Shown: positions 37,416 to 45,226 of the stretch, in pieces
How the letters are laid out: each line of letters begins with the position of its first letter
How positions within the stretch are numbered: position 1 is the stretch's first letter
Assembly: GCF_006547045.1 (NCBI RefSeq)
Contig: NZ_CP041242.1
Span: 3,048,001-3,112,000, forward strand
Reading direction: 5' to 3'
DNA length: 64,000 bases
Origin: Lysobacter alkalisoli
GTDB lineage: Bacteria; Pseudomonadota; Gammaproteobacteria; Xanthomonadales; Xanthomonadaceae
Notes under the pieces: generated by a model
What the model saw: the letters and a program-made list of their open reading frames with translations, nothing else
The model's database searches: none
What the model was told of the DNA's origin: nothing
Made by a program: the position numbers and the translations under genes

Positions 37416-38540
37416 ATGGCCCATCAACCGTCCCAGACTGAAGCGCCACGGCTTGCCATCGACCCCGACCAGCCGGCCCTGATGCGGCTGACCGGACGCT
37501 GGACGCTCAACTTCGCGACCGAACTGAGCCAGGCGCTGCGGTCGGCGCCGGAGAACGCCACCCGCTTCGATGCCCGCGACGTGGCCCGGCTGGATTCGCT
37601 GGGCGTGCTGCAGCTGATCCGCTTCGCCCGGCGCCGCGGCATCGATTTCGACGCCTGCCTGTTCCACGAGGACCACCGCGCTCTGGTCGAGGCGATCGAA
37701 GACGTCGCCGACGATCGCCCCGCTCGCGGGCGCGAATACGGCGTGGCCGAGGCCCTGGCCCGCCTCGGCCGCGCGGTACACCGCAACTGGCGGGAGTTCC
37801 TGGCGCTGATCGGCTTTTTCGGAGAGGTGCTGGCCAAGCTGGCGAGGATGTTCGGCCAGCCGCGCCGGTTCCGCCCGACCGCGACCGTGTACCACATGGA
37901 GCAGGTCGGTCTCGATGCGGTACCGCTGGTCGCCCTGCTCTGCTTCCTGGTCGGCGCGGTGGTCGCCTTCCTCGGCGCGAACATCCTGCGCGATTTCGGC
38001 GCGACCATCTTCGTGGTCGAACTGGTCAGCATCGCGTTCCTGCGCGAGTTCGCGGTGTTGCTGACCGCGATCATTCTTGCCGGCCGCACCGCCAGTGCGT
38101 TCACCGCCCAGATCGGAGCGATGGTCAGCCGCGAGGAGGTCGATGCGATCCGCACCCTCGGCCTGGACCCGATCGACCTGCTGGTGATCCCGCGCGTGCT
38201 GGCGTTGCTGGTGATGCTGCCGCTGCTGACCTTCGTGGCGATGGTCGCCGGCCTGCTGGGCGGCCTGACCGTTGGCGCCTACGGTCTGGACATCCCGCCA
38301 CAGCAGTATCTGGCGCGCATGCACGAGACGATGGAACTCCGGCACTTCCTGGTCGGCCTGGTCAAGGCGCCGGTGTTCGCGGTGATGATCGCCCTGATCG
38401 GCTGTCTGGAAGGGTTGCAGGTCGAGGGCACGGCACAGTCGGTCGGCGAGCGCACCACGTCAAGCGTGGTGCAGGCGATCTCGATGGTGATCGTGGCCGA
38501 TGCGTTCTTCGCCATCTGGTTCATGCAGATGGGTTACTGA
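37416..38540 (+). CDS. MlaE-family ABC permease with N-terminal STAS domain
   Basis: The 374-residue protein joins a STAS-like domain (about residues 20-95, including ARLDSLGVLQLIRFARRR) to an MlaE permease domain with five helices (about 130-370). In E. coli these are separate proteins, MlaB and MlaE. It should form the membrane core of an MCE lipid transporter moving phospholipids between membranes. It is first in a four-gene operon with one- to four-base overlaps or very short gaps. Confidence 0.9.
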   Translation: MAHQPSQTEAPRLAIDPDQPALMRLTGRWTLNFATELSQALRSAPENATRFDARDVARLDSLGVLQLIRFARRRGIDFDACLFHEDHRALVEAIEDVADDRPARGREYGVAEALARLGRAVHRNWREFLALIGFFGEVLAKLARMFGQPRRFRPTATVYHMEQVGLDAVPLVALLCFLVGAVVAFLGANILRDFGATIFVVELVSIAFLREFAVLLTAIILAGRTASAFTAQIGAMVSREEVDAIRTLGLDPIDLLVIPRVLALLVMLPLLTFVAMVAGLLGGLTVGAYGLDIPPQQYLARMHETMELRHFLVGLVKAPVFAVMIALIGCLEGLQVEGTAQSVGERTTSSVVQAISMVIVADAFFAIWFMQMGY

Positions 38541-39349
38541 TGAGCACGCTCCGGATCGCACCGACGATGAAGCCAGGCGAGCCGATCGTCCGCGTACGCG
38601 GACTGGTCAACCGTTTCGGCGAGCAGGTCGTTCACGACGGCCTCGACCTCGACGTGCGGCCGGGCGAGATCCTCGGTGTGGTCGGCGGCTCCGGCTCCGG
38701 CAAGTCGGTGCTGATGAGGACCATCCTCGGCCTGCGGCGGCCGGACGCGGGGGAGATCGCGGTGTTCGGCATCGACGCGGTCGCCCACGATCCCGTCCGG
38801 CGCCGCGAGATCGAGCGCCGCTGCGGTGTGCTGTTCCAGGACGGTGCGCTGTTCTCGTCGCTGACCGTCGGCGAGAACGTGCAGGTGCCGCTGAAGGAAT
38901 ACCATCCTCACCTGCCGGGCTCGCTGCTCTACGAGCTGTCCCTGCTCAAGGTCAAGCTTGCCGGCCTGCCCGCCGACGCGATCGACAAACTGCCCGCGCA
39001 GTTGTCAGGCGGCATGCGCAAGCGTGCAGGCCTTGCGCGCGCACTGGCGCTGGACCCGCCGCTGCTGTTCCTCGACGAACCCACCGCCGGCCTCGACCCG
39101 ATCGGCGCGGCCGCGTTCGACCGCCTGATCCGCACGCTGCAGCAGGCATTGGGGCTGACCGTGTTCCTGATCACCCACGATCTCGACACCCTGTACGCTA
39201 TCTGCGACCGTATCGCCGTGCTCGCCGACCGCCGGGTCATCGCCTGCGCGCCGGTCGAGGAAGTGGAGCAACTCGATCATCCGTGGGTGCGGGAATATTT
39301 CCACGGACCGCGCGCGCGCGCCGCGCAGGCCGCCCGAGAGGCAATCTGA
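38540..39349 (+). CDS. MlaF-family ABC transporter ATPase
   Basis: This 269-residue ATPase has Walker A GGSGSGKS near residue 50, the Q-loop in VLFQDGALFSSLTV, signature LSGGMRKR near 155, Walker B LLFLDEPTAGLD near 175 and the H-loop LITHDL. The ALFSSLTVGENV segment is typical of MlaF. Its start overlaps the permease stop (TGATG). It energises the MCE transporter. Confidence 0.92.
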   Translation: MSTLRIAPTMKPGEPIVRVRGLVNRFGEQVVHDGLDLDVRPGEILGVVGGSGSGKSVLMRTILGLRRPDAGEIAVFGIDAVAHDPVRRREIERRCGVLFQDGALFSSLTVGENVQVPLKEYHPHLPGSLLYELSLLKVKLAGLPADAIDKLPAQLSGGMRKRAGLARALALDPPLLFLDEPTAGLDPIGAAAFDRLIRTLQQALGLTVFLITHDLDTLYAICDRIAVLADRRVIACAPVEEVEQLDHPWVREYFHGPRARAAQAAREAI

Positions 39350-39352
39350 CGC

Positions 39353-40279
39353 ATGGAAACCAAAGCCAACTACGTGCTCATCGGTGCATTCACGATCGTC
39401 GTGACCCTGTTCCTGCTGCTGTTCGCGCTGTGGGCGGCCAAGTACTCGTCGGAGAAGAGCTGGCAGGCCTATGCGGTGATCTTCAACGAGCCGGTGACAG
39501 GGCTGTCGGAGGGCAGCATGGTCCAGTACAACGGCATCTCGGTCGGCACGGTGGAATCATTGCGGCTGGCGCCGGACGACCCGCGCCGGGTGTTCGCCCA
39601 CCTGCGCGTGCAGGCCAGCGCACCGGTCAAGACCGACACCCGCGCCAAGATGTCGATGCCCAGCCTCACCGGCAGCCCGATCATCCAGCTCACCGGCGGC
39701 AGCCCGGGCGCTCCGTTGCTGGTCGATGCCGACCAGCGCGAGGTTCCGGTCATCGAAACCGAACCCTCGGCGCTTCAGAACATCGCCGACACCGCCAACC
39801 GGCTCGTGTCCCGGCTCGACCAGGTGCTCAGCGAGGACAACGTCGCCAACATCGCCAGGACGCTGGAGAACCTCGAGGCGACGACCGGTTCGATCGCCGA
39901 CCAGCGCGAAGACCTGGGCGCCATGATCGCCAATGCACGGCGTTCCACCGAGCAGCTGGAAGCGACCCTGGTCACGACCCGCGATGCCATGGAAAGCCTA
40001 GACCGCGAGCTGGTCGCCAAGCTGCCGGGGCTGGTGGCACGACTGGAAAGCACGTTGACCAACCTCGATGACGCCGCCGGCAACGCCAACAGCATCCTCG
40101 GCGAGAATCGCGCCGCGATCGGCAGCTTCGCCAATGATGGCCTGGCCCAGTTGGGCCCGACCCTGGCCGAGTTGCGGGTCCTGGTACGTGACCTTCGCCG
40201 GATGAGCGACCGCCTCGACAGCAACCCGACCCGCTACCTGCTGGGCCGCGACGCACCCAAGGAGTTCGTCCCCGAATGA
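39353..40279 (+). CDS. MCE-domain (MlaD-like) protein
   Basis: The 308-residue protein has one N-terminal membrane helix (about 7-27), one MCE domain (about 38-120, with VTGLSEGSMVQYNGISVG) and a long coiled-coil-prone C-terminal region (about 140-290). It is longer than E. coli MlaD, and the extended helical tail may form a tunnel or needle, as in other MCE proteins. It follows the ATPase by three bases. Confidence 0.9.
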   Translation: METKANYVLIGAFTIVVTLFLLLFALWAAKYSSEKSWQAYAVIFNEPVTGLSEGSMVQYNGISVGTVESLRLAPDDPRRVFAHLRVQASAPVKTDTRAKMSMPSLTGSPIIQLTGGSPGAPLLVDADQREVPVIETEPSALQNIADTANRLVSRLDQVLSEDNVANIARTLENLEATTGSIADQREDLGAMIANARRSTEQLEATLVTTRDAMESLDRELVAKLPGLVARLESTLTNLDDAAGNANSILGENRAAIGSFANDGLAQLGPTLAELRVLVRDLRRMSDRLDSNPTRYLLGRDAPKEFVPE

Positions 40280-40968
40280 TCAGAATGCCGATCAGAATGC
40301 CGACCAGAATTATGGGCATCGAGCCGGACCCGCGCTCGGCCCTCCTGCTGCCGACCCTGCTGCTGGCCCTGCTCGTGCTGCCGGCCTGCTCGATCCTCGG
40401 CAATGCCGGCCCGAGGGAGGCGTCCGTCCGCTACGCGCCCGCTCCGCGCGTCCTGCCCGACCCCGGCTGGCCGCGCGCGGACTGGCAGCTGTCGATCGCC
40501 GACCCCGAGGTCAGCACCGGATTCGACAGCCTGCGCATCGCGGTACGGCCACAATCGAACGAGCTCCAGGTCTACCAGGGGGCCCGCTGGGCGAGACCGC
40601 CGGGCAGCATGGTGCTCGACAGCGTCCTGCAGGCGCTGGAGGACTCCGGCCGGATCGATGCGGTGGCACGCCAGAGCAGCGGCATCGGCGCCGACTACAA
40701 ACTGGTGATGGATCTGCGCCGGTTCGAATCCGACTATGCCGGTGCCACCCTGCCCTCGGCGGTGGTCGAGATCAGCGCCAAGCTGCTGCACGTACGCGAT
40801 CAGCAGGTGGCCGCGTCGCGGGTGTTCCTGCAGTCGGTCCCCGCGGCCAGCCCGGCAATGGCCGACGTGGTCACCGCATTCGAGCAGGCGCTGGCCGCCA
40901 ACAGCCGGGAGATGGTCGGCTGGGTGCTCGAATCCGGCAACGCGCACGAACTCAGCGCCCATCGGTAG
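40276..40968 (+). CDS. ABC-type transport auxiliary lipoprotein (PqiC-like)
   Basis: The 230-residue protein starts at an ATG overlapping the MCE gene stop. It has a lipoprotein signal (LLVLPACS) and the ABC_trans_aux pattern with a beta-rich domain (FDSLRIAVRP to LVMDLRRFE). It replaces MlaC-type periplasmic shuttles, as in PqiABC-like systems, so the operon is probably an MCE transporter of that general kind. The first 12 codons contain a 12-bp triplicate (40278-40313, Ile-Arg-Met-Pro units). A later ATG at 40312 could be the true start. Confidence 0.82.
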   Translation: MIRMPIRMPTRIMGIEPDPRSALLLPTLLLALLVLPACSILGNAGPREASVRYAPAPRVLPDPGWPRADWQLSIADPEVSTGFDSLRIAVRPQSNELQVYQGARWARPPGSMVLDSVLQALEDSGRIDAVARQSSGIGADYKLVMDLRRFESDYAGATLPSAVVEISAKLLHVRDQQVAASRVFLQSVPAASPAMADVVTAFEQALAANSREMVGWVLESGNAHELSAHR

Positions 40969-41146
40969 GAGCGCCCTTGGGCGCGATTCCCGGGCTGTGC
41001 CCGGGAATCCCCAAAGTTTGCTGCGCAAACCTTGGGCCCCGCAGTGCACTGCCACACCCCCATTCGCGCCTACGGCGCGAATCGCCCCCTGACTCAGGGG
41101 GCTGGATTCCCTTTTGATCTGTAGGAGCGCCCTTCGGCGCTCCTAC
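40969..41146. repeat. Run of consecutive hairpins between the Mla-like operon and the AlkB gene
   Basis: Five near-perfect palindromes stand in a row: GATTCCCGGGC/GCCCGGGAATC (about 40986-41010), CAAAGTTTGC/GCAAACCTTG (about 41012-41035), ATTCGCGCC/GGCGCGAAT (about 41062-41082), GCCCCCTGA/AGGGGGC (about 41084-41102), and GTAGGAGCGCC/GGCGCTCCTAC (41121-41146). The last overlaps the stop codon of the AlkB-family gene. Convergent transcripts meet here. Confidence 0.75.
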
Positions 41147-41721
41147 AGGACCCTGCGGAAGGTCAGGTTGATCCGCTCCCCCACCATCCGCTGCGTGCGC
41201 GGCAACGCATGCTGGCAGTGGCGCTGGGTCGGCCCCGACATCACCAGCAGGCTGCCGGGCGGCAGTTCCAGTGTCAGTCGCGCATCCGGGCGGATCCGGT
41301 GCTTGAGCAGGAAACGCCGCGTCGCCCCCAGGCTGACCGAAGCGATGACCGGCTCCGGGCCGAGTTCGGGCTCGTCGTCGCTGTGCCAGCCCATCGCGTC
41401 GCGGCCGTCGCGGTACAGGTTGGCCAGTACGCTGTTGAAGTCCACGCCAAGTTCCCTGCGCAATCGTGCCCGCACGGACAACAGCGCCTCAGGCCACGGA
41501 TGCGGCTCGAACAACGTGCCGGAATAGCGGTAGCGCGCACCGGCATCCCCGATCCAGCAGCTCAGCCGTGGCGAGGCATGCATGCGGCCGAACAGTCGGA
41601 TGCGGTGCACCTCCCAGGCGATCCCATCGCGCAACTGGTGGAACAGCGCTTCCGCATCGCGCCGGGACAACCATTCCGGGTCCATTTCGATACGGGCATC
41701 GGGCAGTCGGACGGGAATCAT
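41143..41721 (-). CDS. AlkB-family 2-oxoglutarate/Fe(II) dioxygenase
   Basis: The start at 41721 (MIPVRLPD) gives 192 residues. The iron ligands HxD (MGWHSDDE) and the later His (RHCQHALP), plus the 2-oxoglutarate-binding R-x-N-x-T-F-R (ERINLTFR), are intact. LYRDGRDAMGWHSD and LFEPHPWPEAL resemble human ALKBH2/3-like bacterial AlkB proteins. It probably removes alkyl lesions from nucleic acids by oxidation. It is divergent from ETF-QO. Confidence 0.9.
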   Translation of the reverse strand: MIPVRLPDARIEMDPEWLSRRDAEALFHQLRDGIAWEVHRIRLFGRMHASPRLSCWIGDAGARYRYSGTLFEPHPWPEALLSVRARLRRELGVDFNSVLANLYRDGRDAMGWHSDDEPELGPEPVIASVSLGATRRFLLKHRIRPDARLTLELPPGSLLVMSGPTQRHCQHALPRTQRMVGERINLTFRRVL

Positions 41722-41882
41722 CCGGCAGAGTCTGGAAGTGCACCGACCGAGTGTCCAGAAGCCGGTGGCCACCCCTGCAGAATTCCTGTGGAGCGGTTTG
41801 GCTGGTATTCCACGCTGGCAGGCCGGAGTTTTGAGACAATGCCAGGTCGATACCCAAGCAAGCCGCGAGCGGAGCAGCCAGC

Positions 41883-43520
41883 ATGAGCGAAATCCAACCT
41901 GCCGCCGAAGTCGAACCGGTCGAGCGTGACGTGATGGAATACGACGTCGTCACTGTCGGCGCCGGTCCGGCCGGACTGGCGTTCGCGATCCGGCTCAAGC
42001 AGTTGAACCCCGAGATCTCGGTCTGCGTGATCGAGAAGGCCTCGAGCGTCGGCGCCCACATCCTGTCCGGCGCGGTGATCGAGACCGGGCCCCTCGACGC
42101 CCTGCTGCCGAACTGGCGCGACAACCCGCCGCCGATCTGCGTGCCGGCGACCGAAGACGAATTCTGGCTGCTGAGCCGCGACGGTGGCCGCAAGCTGCCG
42201 GTACCGCCGGGCATGAACAACCACGGCAACGTGATCGTCAGCCTCGGCGCGATGTGCGCATGGCTGGCGCCGCAGGCCGAGGCGCTCGGGGTGGAGATCT
42301 ACCCCGGCTTCGCCGCCGCCGAAACCCTGCACGACGCCGACGGCAAGGTCATCGGCGTGCGCATCGGCGACATGGGCGTGGCCAAGGACGGTTCGCACAA
42401 GCCCGGCTTCACCGCCGGCATCGACATCCACGCCAAGGTCACCGTGCTCGCCGAGGGCGCGCGCGGCCACCTGACCAAGCGCCTGGTCAAGCAGTTCAGG
42501 CTCGACGCCGACAGCGACCCGCAGGGCTATTCGATCGGCATCAAGGAGCTGTGGCAGGTTCCGGAGGAGCGCGTTTCTCCCGGCAAGATCGTGCACAGCT
42601 TCGGCTGGCCGGCCGACAGCAAGACCTATGGCGGCAGCTTCCTCTACCACCTCGACAAGGGCCGGATCGCGCTCGGCTACGTCAGCGGCCTCGATTACAG
42701 CGACCCGGACTACAAGCCGTGGGAAGCCTTCCAGCAGTGGAAGAACCACCCGACGATCAAGCCGCTGCTGGAAGGTGGCAGCATCATTTCTGCGGGCGCG
42801 CGCGCGATCGTCACCGGCGGCTGGCAGTCGTTGCCGAAAGTGGAGATGCCCGGTGCGCTGCTGATCGGCGACACCGCCGGTCTGCTCAACGTACCCAAGG
42901 TCAAGGGCACCCACCAGGCGATCCGCAGCGGCATGCTCGCCGCCGAGCACCTGGTGGCATCGCAGCTGGAGCCTGAAGGTTTCGACGCCAAACTGCGCAG
43001 CTCCGATGCGATGGCCGAGCTGAAGAAGGTCCGCAACATCAAGCCCGGCTTCAAGCGCGGACTGTGGTTCGGCATGCTCAACGCCGCGTGGGAAACGATC
43101 ACCGGCGGCCTGTCGCCGTGGACGCTGAAGAACAAGCCGGACTGGTCGTCGCTGGACAAGCTCGGTGAGCACGAGCAACCGAAGCGCGACTACGTCGAAC
43201 GCACCCTGGAACCGCGCGACCGCCTCGCCGGCGTCTACTTCGCCGCCACCGAGCACGACGAGGACCAACCGGTTCACCTGCGCGTACATGACACTTCGGT
43301 CTGCGTGACCCGTTGTGCCGAGGAATACGGCAATCCCTGCATCCGCTTCTGCCCGGTCGGCGTCTACGAGATCGTCGAGGACGAGGCCAACGGCAAGCGC
43401 CTGCAGATCAACGCCGCCAACTGCGTCCACTGCAAGACCTGCGACATCAAGGATCCCTACCAGATCATCGACTGGGTGACGCCGGAAGGCGGCTCGGGGC
43501 CGAACTACCAGAATCTCTGA
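41883..43520 (+). CDS. etfQO: Electron transfer flavoprotein-ubiquinone oxidoreductase
   Basis: The 545-residue enzyme has an N-terminal FAD-binding motif (GAGPAGLAFA near residue 26). A C-terminal 4Fe-4S domain carries Cys ligands in CIRFCP and CVHCKTCDI. It passes electrons from reduced ETF to ubiquinone at the membrane, linking acyl-CoA and amino-acid dehydrogenases to respiration. Its partners etfB-etfA lie 3.4 kb downstream on the same strand. Confidence 0.95.
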   Translation: MSEIQPAAEVEPVERDVMEYDVVTVGAGPAGLAFAIRLKQLNPEISVCVIEKASSVGAHILSGAVIETGPLDALLPNWRDNPPPICVPATEDEFWLLSRDGGRKLPVPPGMNNHGNVIVSLGAMCAWLAPQAEALGVEIYPGFAAAETLHDADGKVIGVRIGDMGVAKDGSHKPGFTAGIDIHAKVTVLAEGARGHLTKRLVKQFRLDADSDPQGYSIGIKELWQVPEERVSPGKIVHSFGWPADSKTYGGSFLYHLDKGRIALGYVSGLDYSDPDYKPWEAFQQWKNHPTIKPLLEGGSIISAGARAIVTGGWQSLPKVEMPGALLIGDTAGLLNVPKVKGTHQAIRSGMLAAEHLVASQLEPEGFDAKLRSSDAMAELKKVRNIKPGFKRGLWFGMLNAAWETITGGLSPWTLKNKPDWSSLDKLGEHEQPKRDYVERTLEPRDRLAGVYFAATEHDEDQPVHLRVHDTSVCVTRCAEEYGNPCIRFCPVGVYEIVEDEANGKRLQINAANCVHCKTCDIKDPYQIIDWVTPEGGSGPNYQNL

Positions 43521-43526
43521 TCCGGC

Positions 43527-43735
43527 GTCATCTTTCCGCAAGCGGCGAGGGAGCGGCTTTCCAGCAAACTATCCAGACGCAGCCGGACATGCCTTTGCAT
43601 GACCGTCTGCGGCATGGATGCCGCAGCCGAGCCCCAAGGATGGGTTTACGGCGTGTCATGCAAAGGCATGCCCGGCTGCGTCCTGCCGAAATGTCACCAC
43701 AGCAGCTCCCTCGCTACGCTCGGGATGACATGCAA
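43527..43735. repeat. Long inverted-repeat element, copy C
   Basis: Inner 28-bp arms (43576-43603 and 43655-43682, one mismatch) enclose 51 bases with the hairpin CTGCGG-CATGGATG-CCGCAG and the core ending TTTACGGCGTGTC, shared with copies A and B. The arms are flanked by REP-like sequence, clear on the right (CTCCCTCGCTACGCTCGGGA, near 43706) and degraded on the left. The element lies between convergent genes. Confidence 0.82.
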
Positions 43736-43743
43736 AGTGTCAA

Positions 43744-44373
43744 TCAGACAGCAACCGGAACGCCTGTCTTTTCGCGCACGTCGCCTTCGGTCACGTCCGG
43801 CGCCAGCTCGACCAGCTTGAGGCCTTCGGCGGTCACATCGAACACGCCCAGGTCGCTGATGATGCGATCGACCACGCCGACGCCGGTCAGCGGCAGGGTG
43901 CATTCGGGCAGGATCTTGTGGCTTCCGTCCTTGGCGACGTGCTCCATCAGCACCACCACGCGCTTGACGCCGGCGACCAGGTCCATCGCCCCGCCCATGC
44001 CCTTGACCATCTTGCCGGGCACCATCCAGTTGGCGAGATCGCCCCGGTCGGTGACCTGCATCGCGCCGAGAATGGCCAGGTCGATGTGACCGCCGCGGAT
44101 CATGGCGAAGCTGTCGTCGCTGCCGAAGTAGCTGGCGCCCTGACGGGCGGTGACGGTCTGCTTGCCGGCGTTGATCAGATCGGCGTCGACCTCGTCCTCG
44201 GCCGGAAACGGGCCGATGCCGAGCAGGCCGTTCTCGCTCTGCAGCCAGACGTCTATGCCGTCCGGGATGTGGTTGGCCACCAGGGTCGGCAGGCCGATGC
44301 CGAGGTTGACGTAGGCGCCGTCGGTGAGTTCTTTCGCGGCGCGCTGGGCCATCTGGTCACGGTTCCATGGCAT
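43744..44373 (-). CDS. scoB: 3-oxoacid CoA-transferase, subunit B
   Basis: This 209-residue subunit starts [16 protein letters not shown]. It carries the catalytic Glu motif [12 protein letters not shown], and later GGAMDLV and L-T-x-x-G-V-V-D, which match the small subunit of succinyl-CoA:3-ketoacid CoA-transferases. With subunit A it moves CoA between succinate and acetoacetate-type acids. The substrate cannot be fixed from sequence. Confidence 0.9.
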   Translation of the reverse strand: MPWNRDQMAQRAAKELTDGAYVNLGIGLPTLVANHIPDGIDVWLQSENGLLGIGPFPAEDEVDADLINAGKQTVTARQGASYFGSDDSFAMIRGGHIDLAILGAMQVTDRGDLANWMVPGKMVKGMGGAMDLVAGVKRVVVLMEHVAKDGSHKILPECTLPLTGVGVVDRIISDLGVFDVTAEGLKLVELAPDVTEGDVREKTGVPVAV

Positions 44374-44385
44374 GTCTTCTTCTCC

Positions 44386-45114
44386 TCAGGCGGCGGCGCG
44401 CACGGTGCGCTGCTCGATGCGCTTCTCGGGCGTGGGGTTGTGGACGATACGGTCGACATAGATGCCGGGCAGGTGGACCTGGTCCGGGTCGATGGTGCCG
44501 ACCTCGACCACCTCCTCCACTTCCGCGATGCAGACCTTGCCGGCCATCGCGCAGGCGGGGTTGAAATTGCGCGCGGTCTTGCGGAACACCAGGTTGCCGG
44601 CCTTGTCGGCCTTCCATGCCTTGACCAGCGACACGTCGGCGGTCAGCGCGGTCTCCAGCACGTAGTGCTTGCCGTCGAACTCGCGGGTTTCCTTGCCTTC
44701 GGCGACCACGGTGCCATAGCCGGTGGCGGTGAAGAACGCCGGGATGCCTGCGCCGCCCGCGCGCAGGCGCTCGGCCAGGGTGCCCTGCGGGTTGAACTCC
44801 AGCTCCAGCTCGCCGGCCAGGAACTGGCGCTCGAACTCCTTGTTCTCGCCGACATAGGACGAAATCATTTTGCGGATCTGCCGGGTCTCCAGCAGCCGGC
44901 CGAGGCCGAAGCCGTCGACGCCCGCATTGTTGGAAATGGCAGTCAGACCCTTGACCCCCGAGTCATGCAGCGCCTCGATCAGCGCCTCGGGAATGCCGCA
45001 CAGGCCGAAGCCCCCGACCGCAAGGGTCTGGTTGTCGGCGACGATGCCGTCGAGTGCGGACTTGGCGTCGGGGTAAAGCTTGCTCCTGGCTTCGCCAGCG
45101 GCGGACTGGGCCAT
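44386..45114 (-). CDS. scoA: 3-oxoacid CoA-transferase, subunit A
   Basis: The 242-residue subunit starts MAQSAAGEARSKLYPDA after AAGGAG. It has the GGFGLCGIPEALI loop and FFTATGYGTVVAEGKETREF, both typical of the large subunit of SCOT-like enzymes. It ends 12 bases before scoB, so the two are co-expressed. It may supply ketone-body or branched-chain breakdown together with the ETF system nearby. Confidence 0.9.
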   Translation of the reverse strand: MAQSAAGEARSKLYPDAKSALDGIVADNQTLAVGGFGLCGIPEALIEALHDSGVKGLTAISNNAGVDGFGLGRLLETRQIRKMISSYVGENKEFERQFLAGELELEFNPQGTLAERLRAGGAGIPAFFTATGYGTVVAEGKETREFDGKHYVLETALTADVSLVKAWKADKAGNLVFRKTARNFNPACAMAGKVCIAEVEEVVEVGTIDPDQVHLPGIYVDRIVHNPTPEKRIEQRTVRAAA

Positions 45115-45226
45115 CGGTACGGCTCCTTGCGGGTCGGGCTATACGGGTGGGCAAGTGTATCGCGCCCACATGACCCGACCGAACCGTACGTTCGGGCAAT
45201 GGGCCCGGCCCGCCGGCAACCGGCGC

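Noticed and set aside
40969-41146. CRISPR-like array
   Set aside because: The hairpins differ in sequence from one another and there are no regularly spaced identical repeats.
41718-43541. A 607-codon minus-strand frame over ETF-QO
   Set aside because: It is a shadow of the clear ETF-QO gene; the AlkB-family gene on that strand is a different frame and begins at 41721.
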